A stretch of DNA of 64,000 nt from Hydrogenophaga sp. (GCF_026125785.1 NZ_JAHCKL010000024.1:1-64000), one strand, 5' to 3'. Counted from the stretch's first letter, positions 10,553-18,770 are shown. Numbers and translations are program-made. Notes: generated by a model from the sequence alone, not told the origin.

Positions 10553-11374
10553 ATGGTCGGCCCACTCGATTCCTGCAAAGCAACACCGTGCGTGGACGCC
10601 AGCACCCAGTTCATCTGGATCGTTGGCGACCCCATTACCCAGGTCAAGGCGCCCCAGGTCATGAACCCACGCTACGCGCTCGCAGGTGACCGGCTGTGCG
10701 TGCTGCCGGCGTCGGTGCACAGCGACGACCTGCGGCGCGTGTTCGACGCAGCACGCCGCATCGGCAATCTGCGCGGCTGGATCGTGACCGTGCCGCACAA
10801 GCCCACCATCGCGGCCTGGCTGGACGAACTGTCCCCCGCGGCCCGTCTTGCGGGCGTCGTCAACGCCGTCCGCTTCCGTGATGGCAAGGCCTTCGGCGAC
10901 CTGTTCGATGGCGTCGGCTTCACGGCCGGGCTGGCAGCGCGTGGCTTTGGCATCGACGGCTGCGCCGTACTGTTGCTGGGCGCTGGCGGCGTGGGTTCCG
11001 CGATGGCGCTCGCACTGGCGCAAGCGGGGGCCTCGCGTGTCGCCATCCATGACATCGACATGGCGCGAGCGCGTTCGCTGGTTGAGCGGTTGTCGGGTTT
11101 GTCCGGCACCGGCACACGGTTCGAGGCGAGCGACGCATCGATGACCAGGGGCTTCGACCTCATCGCCAACGCCAGTCCCGTCGGCATGGCCGGGGATCCG
11201 CGCACACCCATAGACACCACGCTGCTTGAGCCGTCGCACACCGTCGCGGAGGTGGTGATGTCCCCCGAATGGACGCCACTGCTGAGAGCGGCGCAACAGA
11301 AAGGCTGTGCCATCCATCCGGGCAGCCAGGTGCTGGCTGGCCAGCTGGACCGGTTGCTTGATTTCTTCCGCTGA
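10553..11374 (+). CDS. Shikimate dehydrogenase-like oxidoreductase
   Basis: A 273-residue AroE-family protein. It keeps the catalytic Lys (VTVPHK), the substrate-side Asp (LFDGVGF) and the nucleotide fold (LLLGAGGVGSAMA). The N-terminal loop that binds shikimate in AroE (usually HSKSP, two serines) reads QVKAP here, so both hydroxyl ligands are lost. It is therefore unlikely to be a biosynthetic shikimate dehydrogenase. Its neighbours, a Bug receptor and an FAD oxidoreductase on the same strand, suggest oxidation of an imported carboxylate or alicyclic acid. The ATG at 10553 is chosen over the overlapping TTG at 10550. Confidence 0.8.
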   Translation: MVGPLDSCKATPCVDASTQFIWIVGDPITQVKAPQVMNPRYALAGDRLCVLPASVHSDDLRRVFDAARRIGNLRGWIVTVPHKPTIAAWLDELSPAARLAGVVNAVRFRDGKAFGDLFDGVGFTAGLAARGFGIDGCAVLLLGAGGVGSAMALALAQAGASRVAIHDIDMARARSLVERLSGLSGTGTRFEASDASMTRGFDLIANASPVGMAGDPRTPIDTTLLEPSHTVAEVVMSPEWTPLLRAAQQKGCAIHPGSQVLAGQLDRLLDFFR

Positions 11375-11409
11375 CCTGCTTTCCATTCACGACCCAAGGA
11401 GACACGACC

Positions 11410-12420
11410 ATGACACCATCCCTGCATTCTTCGGGAAAGACCCCTGCCGAACCACAGCGCGGCCCCAACCGGCGGCGCTTCCTGGCGGTGGCAGCCAGCA
11501 CCGTGGCCTCGCCGATGGTGTTCGCGCAGGCACCGTATCCCTCCAAGCCCATCACCATCGTCGTCGGATTCGCGGCCGGCGGTATCGCAGACGCGCTGGC
11601 GCGCACCGCGGCCAGCCTGCTGGCGGAGAAGCTCAAACAGAGCGTGATCGTGGACAACCGGGCCGGCGCCGGCGGCACGATCGCAGCGGGCATCGTCGCC
11701 AAGGCACCCAAAGATGGGTACACGCTGCTCATGGCCTCCACCGGTCATGCCGTTACCGCCACGATGATGAAACCGCTGCCGTTCGATGCGGTCAACGACT
11801 TCGCATCCGTGGGAGGCGTGGCCGCCAGCCCGCTGGTGGCTGTGGTCCGGGCAGACGCGCCCTACAAAACCTTCGGCGACGTGGTGGCCGCGGCCAAGGC
11901 CAGCCCCATGGTCTACGGCTCTGGCGGAGCCGGCACCCTCACGCACCTGCTGCCCGAGCTGGTGGCTTCCAGCACCGGCGCGCAGTTCACCCACGTGCCC
12001 TACCGCGGCACCGGGCCGGCCATCGTGGACCTGCTGGGCGGGCGCGTCGAGTTCGTAATGGACCTGGTACAGACCGCGTTGCCGCACATCAGTGCTGGCA
12101 AGCTGCGCGGCCTGGTGGTAAGCAGCCGCCAGCGTTCGCCCCAGTTGCCGGACGTGCCCACACTGGCGGACACACTGATCCCCGGGCTGGATGCACAGGG
12201 CTGGTACGGGTTGCTCGCACCCAACGGCACGCCAGCGGCTGTCCTGGACCAGCTCAGCGCGGCGCTGAATGCGGCGCTGAACGACCCAGCCATGGCGGCC
12301 CGCATCACGAACCTGGGCTCCACGCCCATTGGTGGCACGCGCGAAGCCTTCATGTCCCTTTTGCGCTCCGAGGTCAAACGCTGGGGCGAGATCGTCACGG
12401 CCAAGAACATCACCAGCTGA
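11410..12420 (+). CDS. Bug-family tripartite tricarboxylate receptor, Tat-exported
   Basis: A 336-residue periplasmic solute-binding protein of the Bug/TctC family. The N-terminus carries a twin-arginine signal (NRRRFLAVAAS) with cleavage near VFAQA. The mature part has family hallmarks: YPSKPITIVVGFAAGG, the DNRAGAGGTIAA motif that contacts ligand carboxylates, and YRGTGPAIVDLLGG. No TctA/TctB membrane genes are present, which is common for Bug proteins in Burkholderiales. An AAGGAGA site precedes the ATG. The ligand is unknown, presumably the substrate of the flanking oxidoreductases. Confidence 0.92.
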   Translation: MTPSLHSSGKTPAEPQRGPNRRRFLAVAASTVASPMVFAQAPYPSKPITIVVGFAAGGIADALARTAASLLAEKLKQSVIVDNRAGAGGTIAAGIVAKAPKDGYTLLMASTGHAVTATMMKPLPFDAVNDFASVGGVAASPLVAVVRADAPYKTFGDVVAAAKASPMVYGSGGAGTLTHLLPELVASSTGAQFTHVPYRGTGPAIVDLLGGRVEFVMDLVQTALPHISAGKLRGLVVSSRQRSPQLPDVPTLADTLIPGLDAQGWYGLLAPNGTPAAVLDQLSAALNAALNDPAMAARITNLGSTPIGGTREAFMSLLRSEVKRWGEIVTAKNITS

Positions 12421-12433
12421 GGAGCGACCGAAC

Positions 12434-13831
12434 ATGCTTGACGTGACCCGTGACATCGAATGCGACGTGTTGGTGGTCGGGGGCGGCAGTGCCGGCGTCG
12501 CCGCCGCCATCAGCGCCGCGCGCAACGGCGCGAAGACCCTGCTGGTCGAGGCCTCGCCCATGGCCGGCGGCGAGCTCATCAGCGGCATCGCGCTGCTAGG
12601 CATGCTCTCTGCCCGTGGGGAGTGGATCGTGGGCGGCGTGGCCCGTGAACTGCTGCAGGAAGTGGAAAAACTGGGTGGCTACATCGGCCCGGTGTTCGAC
12701 TACCGCGCCTTGCACCTGGTCTGCTTCGACCCGGAACTGATGAAGTTCGCCGTGTCGGGCCTGTTGCACCGCGCAGGCGTGCAAACCATGCTCTACACCA
12801 TGGCCACCGGTGTGTTGGCCGATGGCGGCAAGGCGGGTGGCGTGTTTGTTCAGAACAAGTCGGGCCGGCACCTGGTGCGCGCCCGCGTTGTCATCGACGC
12901 CAGCGGCGATGCAGACCTGGTCGATGCGGCGGGCGGTCGAACCGAGCTCGGCAAGGACGGCCGCTTCTTTCAGCCGCCTTCGCTGATCTTCCGCATGACC
13001 GGCGTGGACACCCCGCGGCTGCTGGGCCATGTGCGTGAGGCGCCGCAAGACTTCGGGCTGGCCGAGTATGCCGGCCTGGGCATGACACGCGAGCAGTGCG
13101 CCGAAGCCCTGTACAGGCAGGGCCAGCCCAAGGTGGTTCTGCTGGGCGAGCATGGCCTGCTGCAGCGAGCCATCGCGTCGGGAGAAATGTTTGCCACCTC
13201 CATCCTCGCGGTGGTACCGGTCTCCACGGCGCGGCGCGAGGTGAGCATCAACTGCACGCAGATCGGCAACGTGAACGCCACCGAGACTCGCGCCTTGAGC
13301 GCGGCGCTGCCCACCTTCTTCGAGCAGATCCAGACCACCATGCGCTTCCTCCGGGCGCGCGTACCGGGTTTCGAGGGCGCCCAGTTCAGCGGCGTGGCCA
13401 GCAAGATCGGTATCCGCGAAACGCGCCGCATCGTGGGTGACTTCGTGCTGCACGAGGACGACGTGCTGCAGGCGCGCAAACGGCCCGACGTGGTGGCCAA
13501 GGGCGGCCACGAAATCGACCTGTTCGCCGTATCCACACACCGGCGCCAGACGATCAAGGACGGTGGATCCTACGACCTGCCGCTCGCAGCGGCCATCGCG
13601 CAGGGTGTACGCAACCTGTTCGTCGTCGGACGCTGCCTTTCGGCCACGCGGGAAGCACAAAGCTCGGCCCGCGTGATGGGTACCTGCATGGCCATGGGCC
13701 AGGCTGCCGGCACCGCGGCGGCCTTGTGCTCGGCAGATGCGGGTTGGTCCGGCGACGTGCGCGACACGCCTATCGCCACGCTGCAGCAAGCCCTGCGCGC
13801 GCAGGGCGCGGTCCTGGAGAGCGAGGCCTAG
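12434..13831 (+). CDS. FAD-dependent oxidoreductase
   Basis: A 465-residue flavoprotein of the FAD_oxidored/fumarate-reductase-like group. The N-terminus has the dinucleotide-binding motif VVGGGSAGVAAA followed by LLVEAS. The core has RARVVIDASGDADLVDAAG, and the C-terminus has the second FAD contact NLFVVGRCLSATREAQSSARVMGTC. The ATG at 12434 has GGAGCG upstream and lies 14 bases after the Bug gene, so the three genes from 10553 are one operon. It may oxidise the same ligand the receptor captures. It ends convergently with the GntR regulator. Confidence 0.85.
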   Translation: MLDVTRDIECDVLVVGGGSAGVAAAISAARNGAKTLLVEASPMAGGELISGIALLGMLSARGEWIVGGVARELLQEVEKLGGYIGPVFDYRALHLVCFDPELMKFAVSGLLHRAGVQTMLYTMATGVLADGGKAGGVFVQNKSGRHLVRARVVIDASGDADLVDAAGGRTELGKDGRFFQPPSLIFRMTGVDTPRLLGHVREAPQDFGLAEYAGLGMTREQCAEALYRQGQPKVVLLGEHGLLQRAIASGEMFATSILAVVPVSTARREVSINCTQIGNVNATETRALSAALPTFFEQIQTTMRFLRARVPGFEGAQFSGVASKIGIRETRRIVGDFVLHEDDVLQARKRPDVVAKGGHEIDLFAVSTHRRQTIKDGGSYDLPLAAAIAQGVRNLFVVGRCLSATREAQSSARVMGTCMAMGQAAGTAAALCSADAGWSGDVRDTPIATLQQALRAQGAVLESEA

Positions 13832-13883
13832 GTGTTGGGTCTCATGAGGTCGATCCTGCGCAGTGGGGCCGCGCGGAACTTCC

Positions 13884-14633
13884 TCAGACCTTCATCACCG
13901 CCATCAGATGGCGGTAGGTCTCGTCGATGTGCGCCAGGGCCAGTTTCTCGGCCAGTTTCGCGTCGCGCCGCACGCAGGCGTCGAGCAGGGCTTCATGTTC
14001 CTTGCCAGCCTGCCGCGAATAGGCGCCGTCCTGGGTGAGCTGCAAACGGTAGCGGTCCTGCAGGTCCATGAGGGTGCTGCAGAAGTGCATCAGCATGGGC
14101 ATGCCACAGCCGGAGAGCGCCGCCAGGTGAAACTTGCGATGGGCGTTCTCCCATTCGGCCGATGCCCCAGGCCCCCCGGCCACGCGCTTGGACAGCATGT
14201 GCGCGGCCGCGGCGAGCCGCGCCTCCCACTCATCGTCGCCGCGCAACACCGACTCGCGGATCGCCACCGGCTCGCACAGCCGCCGAATGGTGACGATTTC
14301 CGCGAGGTTGGCCACCGACATCTCGCTCACGCGGAAACCACGCTTGGCCTCAAAGCGCACGAAGCCCTCGGCGGTGAGGCGCGAGAGCGCCTCGCGCAGA
14401 GGACTCAGGCTCACGTCGTAGCGGCCCTTCATCTCGTCCAGGTTCAGGCGTGAGCCGGCCGGGCTTTCTCCCCGCAGGATGCTCAGACGGATCTGCCGAG
14501 CCAGACGGTCCGAGAGCAGGTCTTCCGACTCACCGTCCAACCGGGATCGCGCGGGTGGATCCACGAGCAAAGGCTGTCGCGGGGGTTCGTTGGCGGACTT
14601 CGAGGGGCGCTTGGCTGGCATGCCGCCAATCAT
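13884..14633 (-). CDS. GntR/FCD-family regulator
   Basis: A 249-residue regulator. Residues 40-110 form the GntR winged helix (LSDRLARQIRLSILRGE, YDVSLSPLREALSRLTAEGFV). The remainder is an FCD all-helical ligand domain whose histidines (AHRKFHLAAL, KEHEALLDA, AHIDETYRHL) match the metal-binding pattern of that family, used to bind carboxylate effectors. It is convergent with the catabolic operon 10553-13831 and is its likely repressor. The start is uncertain: 14633 or 14621, neither with a good ribosome site. A GCCGT-gtga-ACGGC hairpin (14641-14654) lies just upstream. Confidence 0.88.
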   Translation of the reverse strand: MIGGMPAKRPSKSANEPPRQPLLVDPPARSRLDGESEDLLSDRLARQIRLSILRGESPAGSRLNLDEMKGRYDVSLSPLREALSRLTAEGFVRFEAKRGFRVSEMSVANLAEIVTIRRLCEPVAIRESVLRGDDEWEARLAAAAHMLSKRVAGGPGASAEWENAHRKFHLAALSGCGMPMLMHFCSTLMDLQDRYRLQLTQDGAYSRQAGKEHEALLDACVRRDAKLAEKLALAHIDETYRHLMAVMKV

Positions 14634-14665
14634 AGGAGACGCCGTGTGAACGGCGTAGACATCCT

Positions 14666-15103
14666 TCAGGCACCCTGCGACACCGGCAACGCCGAGGCCG
14701 GCAGGCCGAAGACGCGGTCAAAGGCGAGGTTGAAGACGAAGGTGTAGATCAGGAAGAAGACGATCAGGCCCAGGTCGAGGACGAAGGCCTGCCAGAGCGA
14801 GATGTCCAGCCACCAGGCGAACAGCGGCACGAGCGTGAACACCAGGCCGCCTTCAAAGCCGATGGCATGCGCCACCCGCCGTCCGATGCTGCGGCCGCGC
14901 GTGGCCTGGCGGCTCTCCCAGCGCTCGAACAGGGTGTTGAACACCAGGTTCCAGACCACCGCGATGGCCGAGGCCGCCACGGCGGCCACGCTGGCGTGGC
15001 CCACGCTGCTGCCGGCCAGCAGGGCCAGGCCCAGGCTGGAACAGGCGATGGCGATCAGCTCGTAGAGGGTGACGTAGACGATTTTTCGTTTGATGCCTTG
15101 CAT
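14666..15103 (-). CDS. PACE-family efflux transporter
   Basis: A 145-residue inner-membrane protein of the proteobacterial antimicrobial compound efflux (PACE/AceI) family: four hydrophobic helices and two tandem transmembrane-pair domains. Family signatures visible are RKIVYVTLYELIAI near the N-terminus, WNLVFNTLFERWE, RVAHAIGFEGGLV with the conserved Glu, and FVFNLAFDRVFG. PACE proteins export chlorhexidine, proflavine or short diamines by proton exchange; the natural substrate here is unknown. Divergently transcribed from a LysR gene across a 72-base gap, the common arrangement for this family. Confidence 0.92.
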   Translation of the reverse strand: MQGIKRKIVYVTLYELIAIACSSLGLALLAGSSVGHASVAAVAASAIAVVWNLVFNTLFERWESRQATRGRSIGRRVAHAIGFEGGLVFTLVPLFAWWLDISLWQAFVLDLGLIVFFLIYTFVFNLAFDRVFGLPASALPVSQGA

Positions 15104-15127
15104 GCGCCGGATGATAGGTCTGCTTAG

Positions 15128-15154
15128 CTGAAGGGAAAAGTCAGTTACCTTCAG
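15128..15154. promoter_or_regulatory. Inverted repeat, LysR operator candidate
   Basis: A perfect 7-base inverted repeat CTGAAGG (15128-15134) and CCTTCAG (15148-15154), separated by 13 bases, fills the centre of the divergent PACE-LysR spacer. The half-site spacing fits a LysR-type binding site. It probably controls both genes. Confidence 0.5.
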
Positions 15155-15175
15155 GAATTCTGATATGTTGCCGCC

Positions 15176-16063
15176 ATGGCTTTTTCCAGTGACAACGTGC
15201 GGGTGTTCCTGGCCGTGCTCGACAGCGGCTCTTTTTCGGCCGCCGCGCGCCTGCTGGGCCGGGTGCCGTCAGCGGTGAGCATGACCATTGCGCAACTGGA
15301 GGCGGAGCTGGACCTGGCACTGTTCGACCGCAGCACGCGCGAGCCCCGGCCCACCGATGTGGCGCGCGCGCTGGAACCGCAGGCGCGCCTGCTGGCCAGT
15401 CAGTTGCGCCAGCTCCAGGCGCACGCGCAGCAGCTGCACCAGGGCCTGGAGCGGCGGCTGACGCTGGCGATCGCTCCGGAGCTGCTGTCGGCACCGTGGA
15501 GCCAGCCGCTGGCGGTGCTGGCCTCGGAGTTTCCATCGCTGGACGTGGAGGTGCTGTCCGCGCCGCAGGCCGACGCGCTGCGCCTGCTGCATGCGGGGCA
15601 GGCGCAGCTGGCGCTGGTGTTCGAGCGGCCCGGCACGGACGAGCGGGAAGCGTTCCAGGAGGTGGGGCATGAGACGCTGGTGGCGGTGATGTCGCCGGAC
15701 CACCCCGAGGCCCGTACGCGCCAGGACCGCTTCCGCCTGAAGGACCTGATGGACATCCGGCAGATCGCGGTGGCGGGAGAGGACCGGCAGGGTGCGGACC
15801 CGCGCGTGCTGGTGGCGCGCCGCATCTGGCGCACCGACAGCCACCTGGCCACGCTCAGCCTGGTGCAGGCGGGCCTGGGCTGGGCCTACCTGCCGCAGCG
15901 GCTGGTCGCGCCGCTGGTGACCACGGGACAACTGGTGGAGATCCGCTTCGGGAACATGAGCAACCAGTTGCGTCTGTGGGTGGACGTGGTCTGGCAGAAC
16001 GACCAGCCGCTGGGGCTGGGCGCCAAGCGCTTCATCGAGCTGATGCGCCTGGCGGCGGCCTGA
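15176..16063 (+). CDS. LysR-family transcriptional regulator
   Basis: A 295-residue LysR-type regulator. The N-terminal helix-turn-helix covers residues 1-65 (VRVFLAVLDSGSFSAAARL, SAVSMTIAQLEAELDLALFDR), followed by the linker helix and an effector-binding domain from about 90 to 290. Divergent orientation to the PACE exporter makes that gene its likely target, with the exporter substrate as probable co-inducer. The start at 15176 lies 21 bases after the inverted repeat. Confidence 0.92.
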   Translation: MAFSSDNVRVFLAVLDSGSFSAAARLLGRVPSAVSMTIAQLEAELDLALFDRSTREPRPTDVARALEPQARLLASQLRQLQAHAQQLHQGLERRLTLAIAPELLSAPWSQPLAVLASEFPSLDVEVLSAPQADALRLLHAGQAQLALVFERPGTDEREAFQEVGHETLVAVMSPDHPEARTRQDRFRLKDLMDIRQIAVAGEDRQGADPRVLVARRIWRTDSHLATLSLVQAGLGWAYLPQRLVAPLVTTGQLVEIRFGNMSNQLRLWVDVVWQNDQPLGLGAKRFIELMRLAAA

Positions 16064-16069
16064 TAGGCC

Positions 16070-16324
16070 TCAGCGCAGGCGCGAGCGGCCCAGCCAGCCC
16101 AGCAGCAGCGCCGCCACAGCGCCCACGGCGGCGGCGGCCACCACGGACTTGACGGGTTCTTCACGGATGTAGTCCACGGTCTGCTCGCCGGCGCGCGCGG
16201 CGCGGCTGCGCAGGGCGTGCACGCTGTCCTGCGCGACCTCCATGGCGTGGGAGGACAGGCTGCCCACGCCGTTGAGGGCGGAGTGGGCGAGGTCTCGGGT
16301 CTGGGCGGTGGCGGTCTTGCTCAT
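16070..16324 (-). CDS. DUF883 (ElaB/YqjD-like) membrane-anchored protein
   Basis: An 84-residue protein with an amphipathic helical N-terminus (residues 5-60) ending in EEPVKSVVAAAAVGAVAALL and a single transmembrane helix near the C-terminus (about 62-79), finishing in basic residues. This is the architecture of ElaB/YqjD proteins, stationary-phase, ribosome-associated inner-membrane proteins in E. coli. It lies 43 bases downstream of the DUF1328 gene on the same strand, and both are probably driven by the stress promoter upstream of DUF1328. Confidence 0.8.
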   Translation of the reverse strand: MSKTATAQTRDLAHSALNGVGSLSSHAMEVAQDSVHALRSRAARAGEQTVDYIREEPVKSVVAAAAVGAVAALLLGWLGRSRLR

Positions 16325-16367
16325 GGGATGGCTCCTGTGATTGGAAGGTTGCGGGGAATGCGTGCGG

Positions 16368-16532
16368 TCAGCGCTTGCGCAGCACGTCGGCCACCAGCGA
16401 AACCAGGGCCATCACCAGGAACACGACGAACAGGATCTTGGCGATGCCCGCGGCACCGGCGGCGATGCCGCCAAAGCCCAGCACGGCGGCGATGAGCGCG
16501 ATGATGAAGAAGACGACGGCATAGTGCAGCAT
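16368..16532 (-). CDS. DUF1328 small membrane protein
   Basis: A 54-residue membrane protein. It begins [20 protein letters not shown], continues through a Gly/Ala-rich turn and a second hydrophobic helix ([15 protein letters not shown]), and ends LRKR. This is the full length and pattern of DUF1328/YtjA, a two-helix protein usually induced by envelope or osmotic stress. A strong GAGGAG ribosome site precedes the ATG by 7 bases. Its upstream region carries the bipartite stress motif shared with csbD. Confidence 0.88.
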   Translation of the reverse strand: MLHYAVVFFIIALIAAVLGFGGIAAGAAGIAKILFVVFLVMALVSLVADVLRKR

Positions 16533-16587
16533 GGTGAACTCCTCGGTTGGAATGAAGGGTGTCGCAACGATGACCGCTGCGATGGCT

Positions 16588-16655
16588 TCACTGTAGGGAG
16601 GAGCGCACGCGCCGGCTGCAAGCCGATGCCGCGCGCTGGCGTAGGACGGCGCCGA
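16588..16655 (-). promoter_or_regulatory. Bipartite stress-promoter motif before DUF1328
   Basis: Read on the minus strand, this region has an upstream box TCGGCGCCGTCCTACG (from 16655) and a downstream box CCTACAGTGA (from 16597). The start-to-start distance is 58 bases. The csbD promoter has the same two boxes at exactly 58 bases. TACAGT in the second box could act as a -10 element. The match is seen directly; the function is inferred. Confidence 0.6.
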
Positions 16656-16661
16656 CAGGCG

Positions 16662-17294
16662 CTACTGGATCAGGCCGTTCTTGAGCGCGTAGTAGGTGAG
16701 GTCGCTGTTGCTGGTGAGCTTGAGCTTCTCGAGCACGCGCGTGCGGTAGGTGCTCACGGTCTTGACACTGAGGAACATGCTATCGGCCATGGCGCCGATG
16801 GTCTCGCCGCGCGCGAGACGCAGGAACACCTGCAGCTCGCGTTCGGACAGCAGTTCGTGCGGCGCCCGCTCGCTCTCGCCGGCCACGCCATCGGCCAGCA
16901 GTTCGGCCACCGCCGGGCTGATGTAGCGCCGGCCGCGCGCCACCGTGCGGATGGCGTTGACGATGTCCTCCGGTGGGCACTCCTTGTTGAGGTAGCCGCT
17001 GGCGCCGTGGCGCAGTAGCGTGGTGGCGTACTGCGCTTCGGGAAAGCCGCTGAGGATGAGCACCGCCAGGTCCGGGAAACGCGCCTTGATGGCCTGCAGC
17101 GCGTCCACGCCGCCGTGCTCCGGCATGGAGATGTCCATCACCAGCACATCGACCTCGCCGCCGCGCGCGAGCTCCAGCGCCTCACGCCCGTTGTTCGCCT
17201 CGCCGGTGACGCGCAGGTCGACATGGTCGGCCAGGAACTGGCGCAGTCCCGAACGGACGATGGCGTGGTCATCGACGATACCGACTCTGATCAT
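16662..17294 (-). CDS. NarL/FixJ-type response regulator
   Basis: A 210-residue response regulator: receiver domain (1-120) with acidic pocket D8-D9, phospho-acceptor D54 (VLVMDISMP) and Lys in GYLNKE, then a LuxR/NarL helix-turn-helix (LSERELQVFLRLARGET, LSVKTVSTYRTRVLEKL). The ATG at 17294 matches the family start MIRVGIVDDH. It lies between the DUF1328 and csbD promoters, which share a motif, so it is the best candidate to bind them. A likely cognate kinase with a HisKA_3 domain is encoded at 19347. Confidence 0.92.
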   Translation of the reverse strand: MIRVGIVDDHAIVRSGLRQFLADHVDLRVTGEANNGREALELARGGEVDVLVMDISMPEHGGVDALQAIKARFPDLAVLILSGFPEAQYATTLLRHGASGYLNKECPPEDIVNAIRTVARGRRYISPAVAELLADGVAGESERAPHELLSERELQVFLRLARGETIGAMADSMFLSVKTVSTYRTRVLEKLKLTSNSDLTYYALKNGLIQ

Positions 17295-17389
17295 GGTGTG
17301 CGCGCGCTGTGCGAGAGATAAAGGGAAGAGGTCCGGCTGGGTCCTCGGGGACGTCCGGCAATTTAACAGGCCCGCGCCCAGGGCGCGCG

Positions 17390-17490
17390 TCGGACGCCTC
17401 CTACACACGGCGGACAGCCCGATCGGACGCGTCCTACAGGGCCGTGGCGATCTGCCCGACAGGCGCGGCCTGGCCTGCCGCCTACAGTGA
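17390..17490 (+). promoter_or_regulatory. Direct repeats and bipartite motif before csbD
   Basis: Two 16-base copies, TCGGACGCCTCCTACA (17390-17405) and TCGGACGCGTCCTACA (17423-17438), differ at one base and are spaced 33 bases, about three helical turns. A third box, CCTACAGTGA (17481-17490), follows the second copy at 58 bases start to start, exactly as upstream of DUF1328. The second copy contains the palindrome GGACGCGTCC, fitting a dimeric regulator. One more CCTACA lies at 17555. Regulator identity is inferred. Confidence 0.62.
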
Positions 17491-17587
17491 CTTCACGGCA
17501 ACGCGCTGACCTCAACGCAGCCGGGGCAGGTGCCAGAGTCCAAGACCGTCACCGCCTACACCTACCCAACCTAGCAAGGAGATTCAC

Positions 17588-17836
17588 ATGAACTGGGACC
17601 GCATCGAAGGCAACTGGAAGCAACTCAAAGGCCGCGTGGTCGAGCAGTGGGGCAAGCTCACCGACGACGACTTCGACGTCGTGGCCGGTCGCCGCGAACA
17701 GCTCGCCGGCAAGATCCAGGAGCGCTATGGCTGCGCCAAGGACGAGGCCGAGCGGCAAGTGGCCGCCTGGGAGCGCACCGTGGGCGACGACTGGTTCGGC
17801 TCGACGCCGAAGAAGCGCAACTCCGAGAAGGTCTGA
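17588..17836 (+). CDS. CsbD-family stress protein
   Basis: An 82-residue cytoplasmic protein with the complete CsbD signature: MNWDRIEGNWKQLKGRVVE, WGKLTDDD, then GRREQLAGKIQERYG. CsbD proteins are abundant small proteins induced by general stress in many bacteria; their biochemical role is not known. A CAAGGAGA ribosome site precedes the ATG. The upstream region carries three copies of the CCTACA-containing motif. Two BON-domain genes follow on the same strand. Confidence 0.9.
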   Translation: MNWDRIEGNWKQLKGRVVEQWGKLTDDDFDVVAGRREQLAGKIQERYGCAKDEAERQVAAWERTVGDDWFGSTPKKRNSEKV

Positions 17837-17903
17837 AGACCGCGCCCACACCCGCGCGCACAGGCCCCATCTCTCCCTCATTCCACCAGAAGGACACACC
17901 ACC

Positions 17904-18347
17904 ATGAAAACGCAAACCACCCGCTACACCGCCCTCGTCGCCGCCGCTGCTGCCACCGTGCTGCTGGCCGCCTGCGGCAAGACGGAGGACGCCACCGTCG
18001 GCCAGCGCCTGGACAGCACCGTGAACGAGGTGCAGAGCGCCGCCAACACGATGAAGAGCGACGCGCAGAACGCGGCGCAGGAGATGCAGGCCGCCGGCTC
18101 GCAAGCTGGCCAGGCCATGGCAGAGGGTGCCAGCGACATGGCCATCACCGCCAAGGTGAACGCCGCGCTGGCCGCTGACGACAAGCTCAGCGCGCTGCAG
18201 ATCGACGTCGACACCGAGGCTGGCCGCGTGGCCCTGAGCGGCACCGCGCCCGACGCCGACTCGCGTGAACGCGCCACCACCCTGGCTTCCGCCGTCGAGG
18301 GCGTGAAGTCGGTGGACAACCGCCTCGTGGTGCAGAAGAACAGCTAA
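17904..18347 (+). CDS. BON-domain lipoprotein
   Basis: A 147-residue lipoprotein with lipobox LLAAC near residue 25 (ATVLLAACGK). Residues 30-75 are Ala-rich, charged and helical. Residues 78-147 form a BON domain (AITAKVNAALAADD, LQIDVDTEAGRVALSGTA, VEGVKSVDNRLVV), a fold thought to bind phospholipid and stabilise the envelope under osmotic stress, as in OsmY. The ATG at 17904 has GAAGGA upstream. It lies 67 bases after csbD and is probably co-transcribed. Confidence 0.88.
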   Translation: MKTQTTRYTALVAAAAATVLLAACGKTEDATVGQRLDSTVNEVQSAANTMKSDAQNAAQEMQAAGSQAGQAMAEGASDMAITAKVNAALAADDKLSALQIDVDTEAGRVALSGTAPDADSRERATTLASAVEGVKSVDNRLVVQKNS

Positions 18348-18438
18348 GCCACAGGGCTGACGACAACCAGAACCAGAAAGTGGGGGCGACCCGTCCACAG
18401 TGAGGGGCCCTCCCGATACCCCATCCAGGAGAAACCAC

Positions 18439-18750
18439 ATGAAGATCGCACACGCACTCGTGGCCGTTGCCGCCACCTTCTCTCTCGTCCAGATCACCGG
18501 TTGCGCGGTCGCGCGCGACCAGCAGACCGTGGGCGCCTACATCGACGACGCCACGCTCACCACGCGGGTGAAGGCGCGTTTCGCCGAGGACCCGACGGTG
18601 AGCGCTGCGGCCATCAGCGTGGAGACCCTCAACGGCACGGTGCAGCTCTCGGGCTTCGCCAAGTCCAATGAAGAACGCGCCGCCGCCGAACGCCTGGCCA
18701 AGGCCACTTCCGGCGTCAAGGCGGTGCGCAACGACATCGTGGTGCGCTGA
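18439..18750 (+). CDS. BON-domain exported protein
   Basis: A 103-residue protein. The N-terminus (MKIAHALVAVAATFSLVQITGCAV) has a hydrophobic core and a possible lipobox ITGC. The rest is a single BON domain (DATLTTRVKARFAEDPTV, ISVETLNGTVQLSGFA, TSGVKAVRNDIVV). An AGGAGAA ribosome site lies 8 bases before the start. It is the last gene of the csbD-BON-BON run and is followed by a strong terminator hairpin. Confidence 0.87.
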   Translation: MKIAHALVAVAATFSLVQITGCAVARDQQTVGAYIDDATLTTRVKARFAEDPTVSAAAISVETLNGTVQLSGFAKSNEERAAAERLAKATSGVKAVRNDIVVR

Positions 18751-18770
18751 CGACCCCGCACCTGCGCCGG

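Noticed and set aside
10553-11374. Calling this gene aroE (biosynthetic)
   Set aside because: Key shikimate-binding serines are missing and its neighbours are catabolic.
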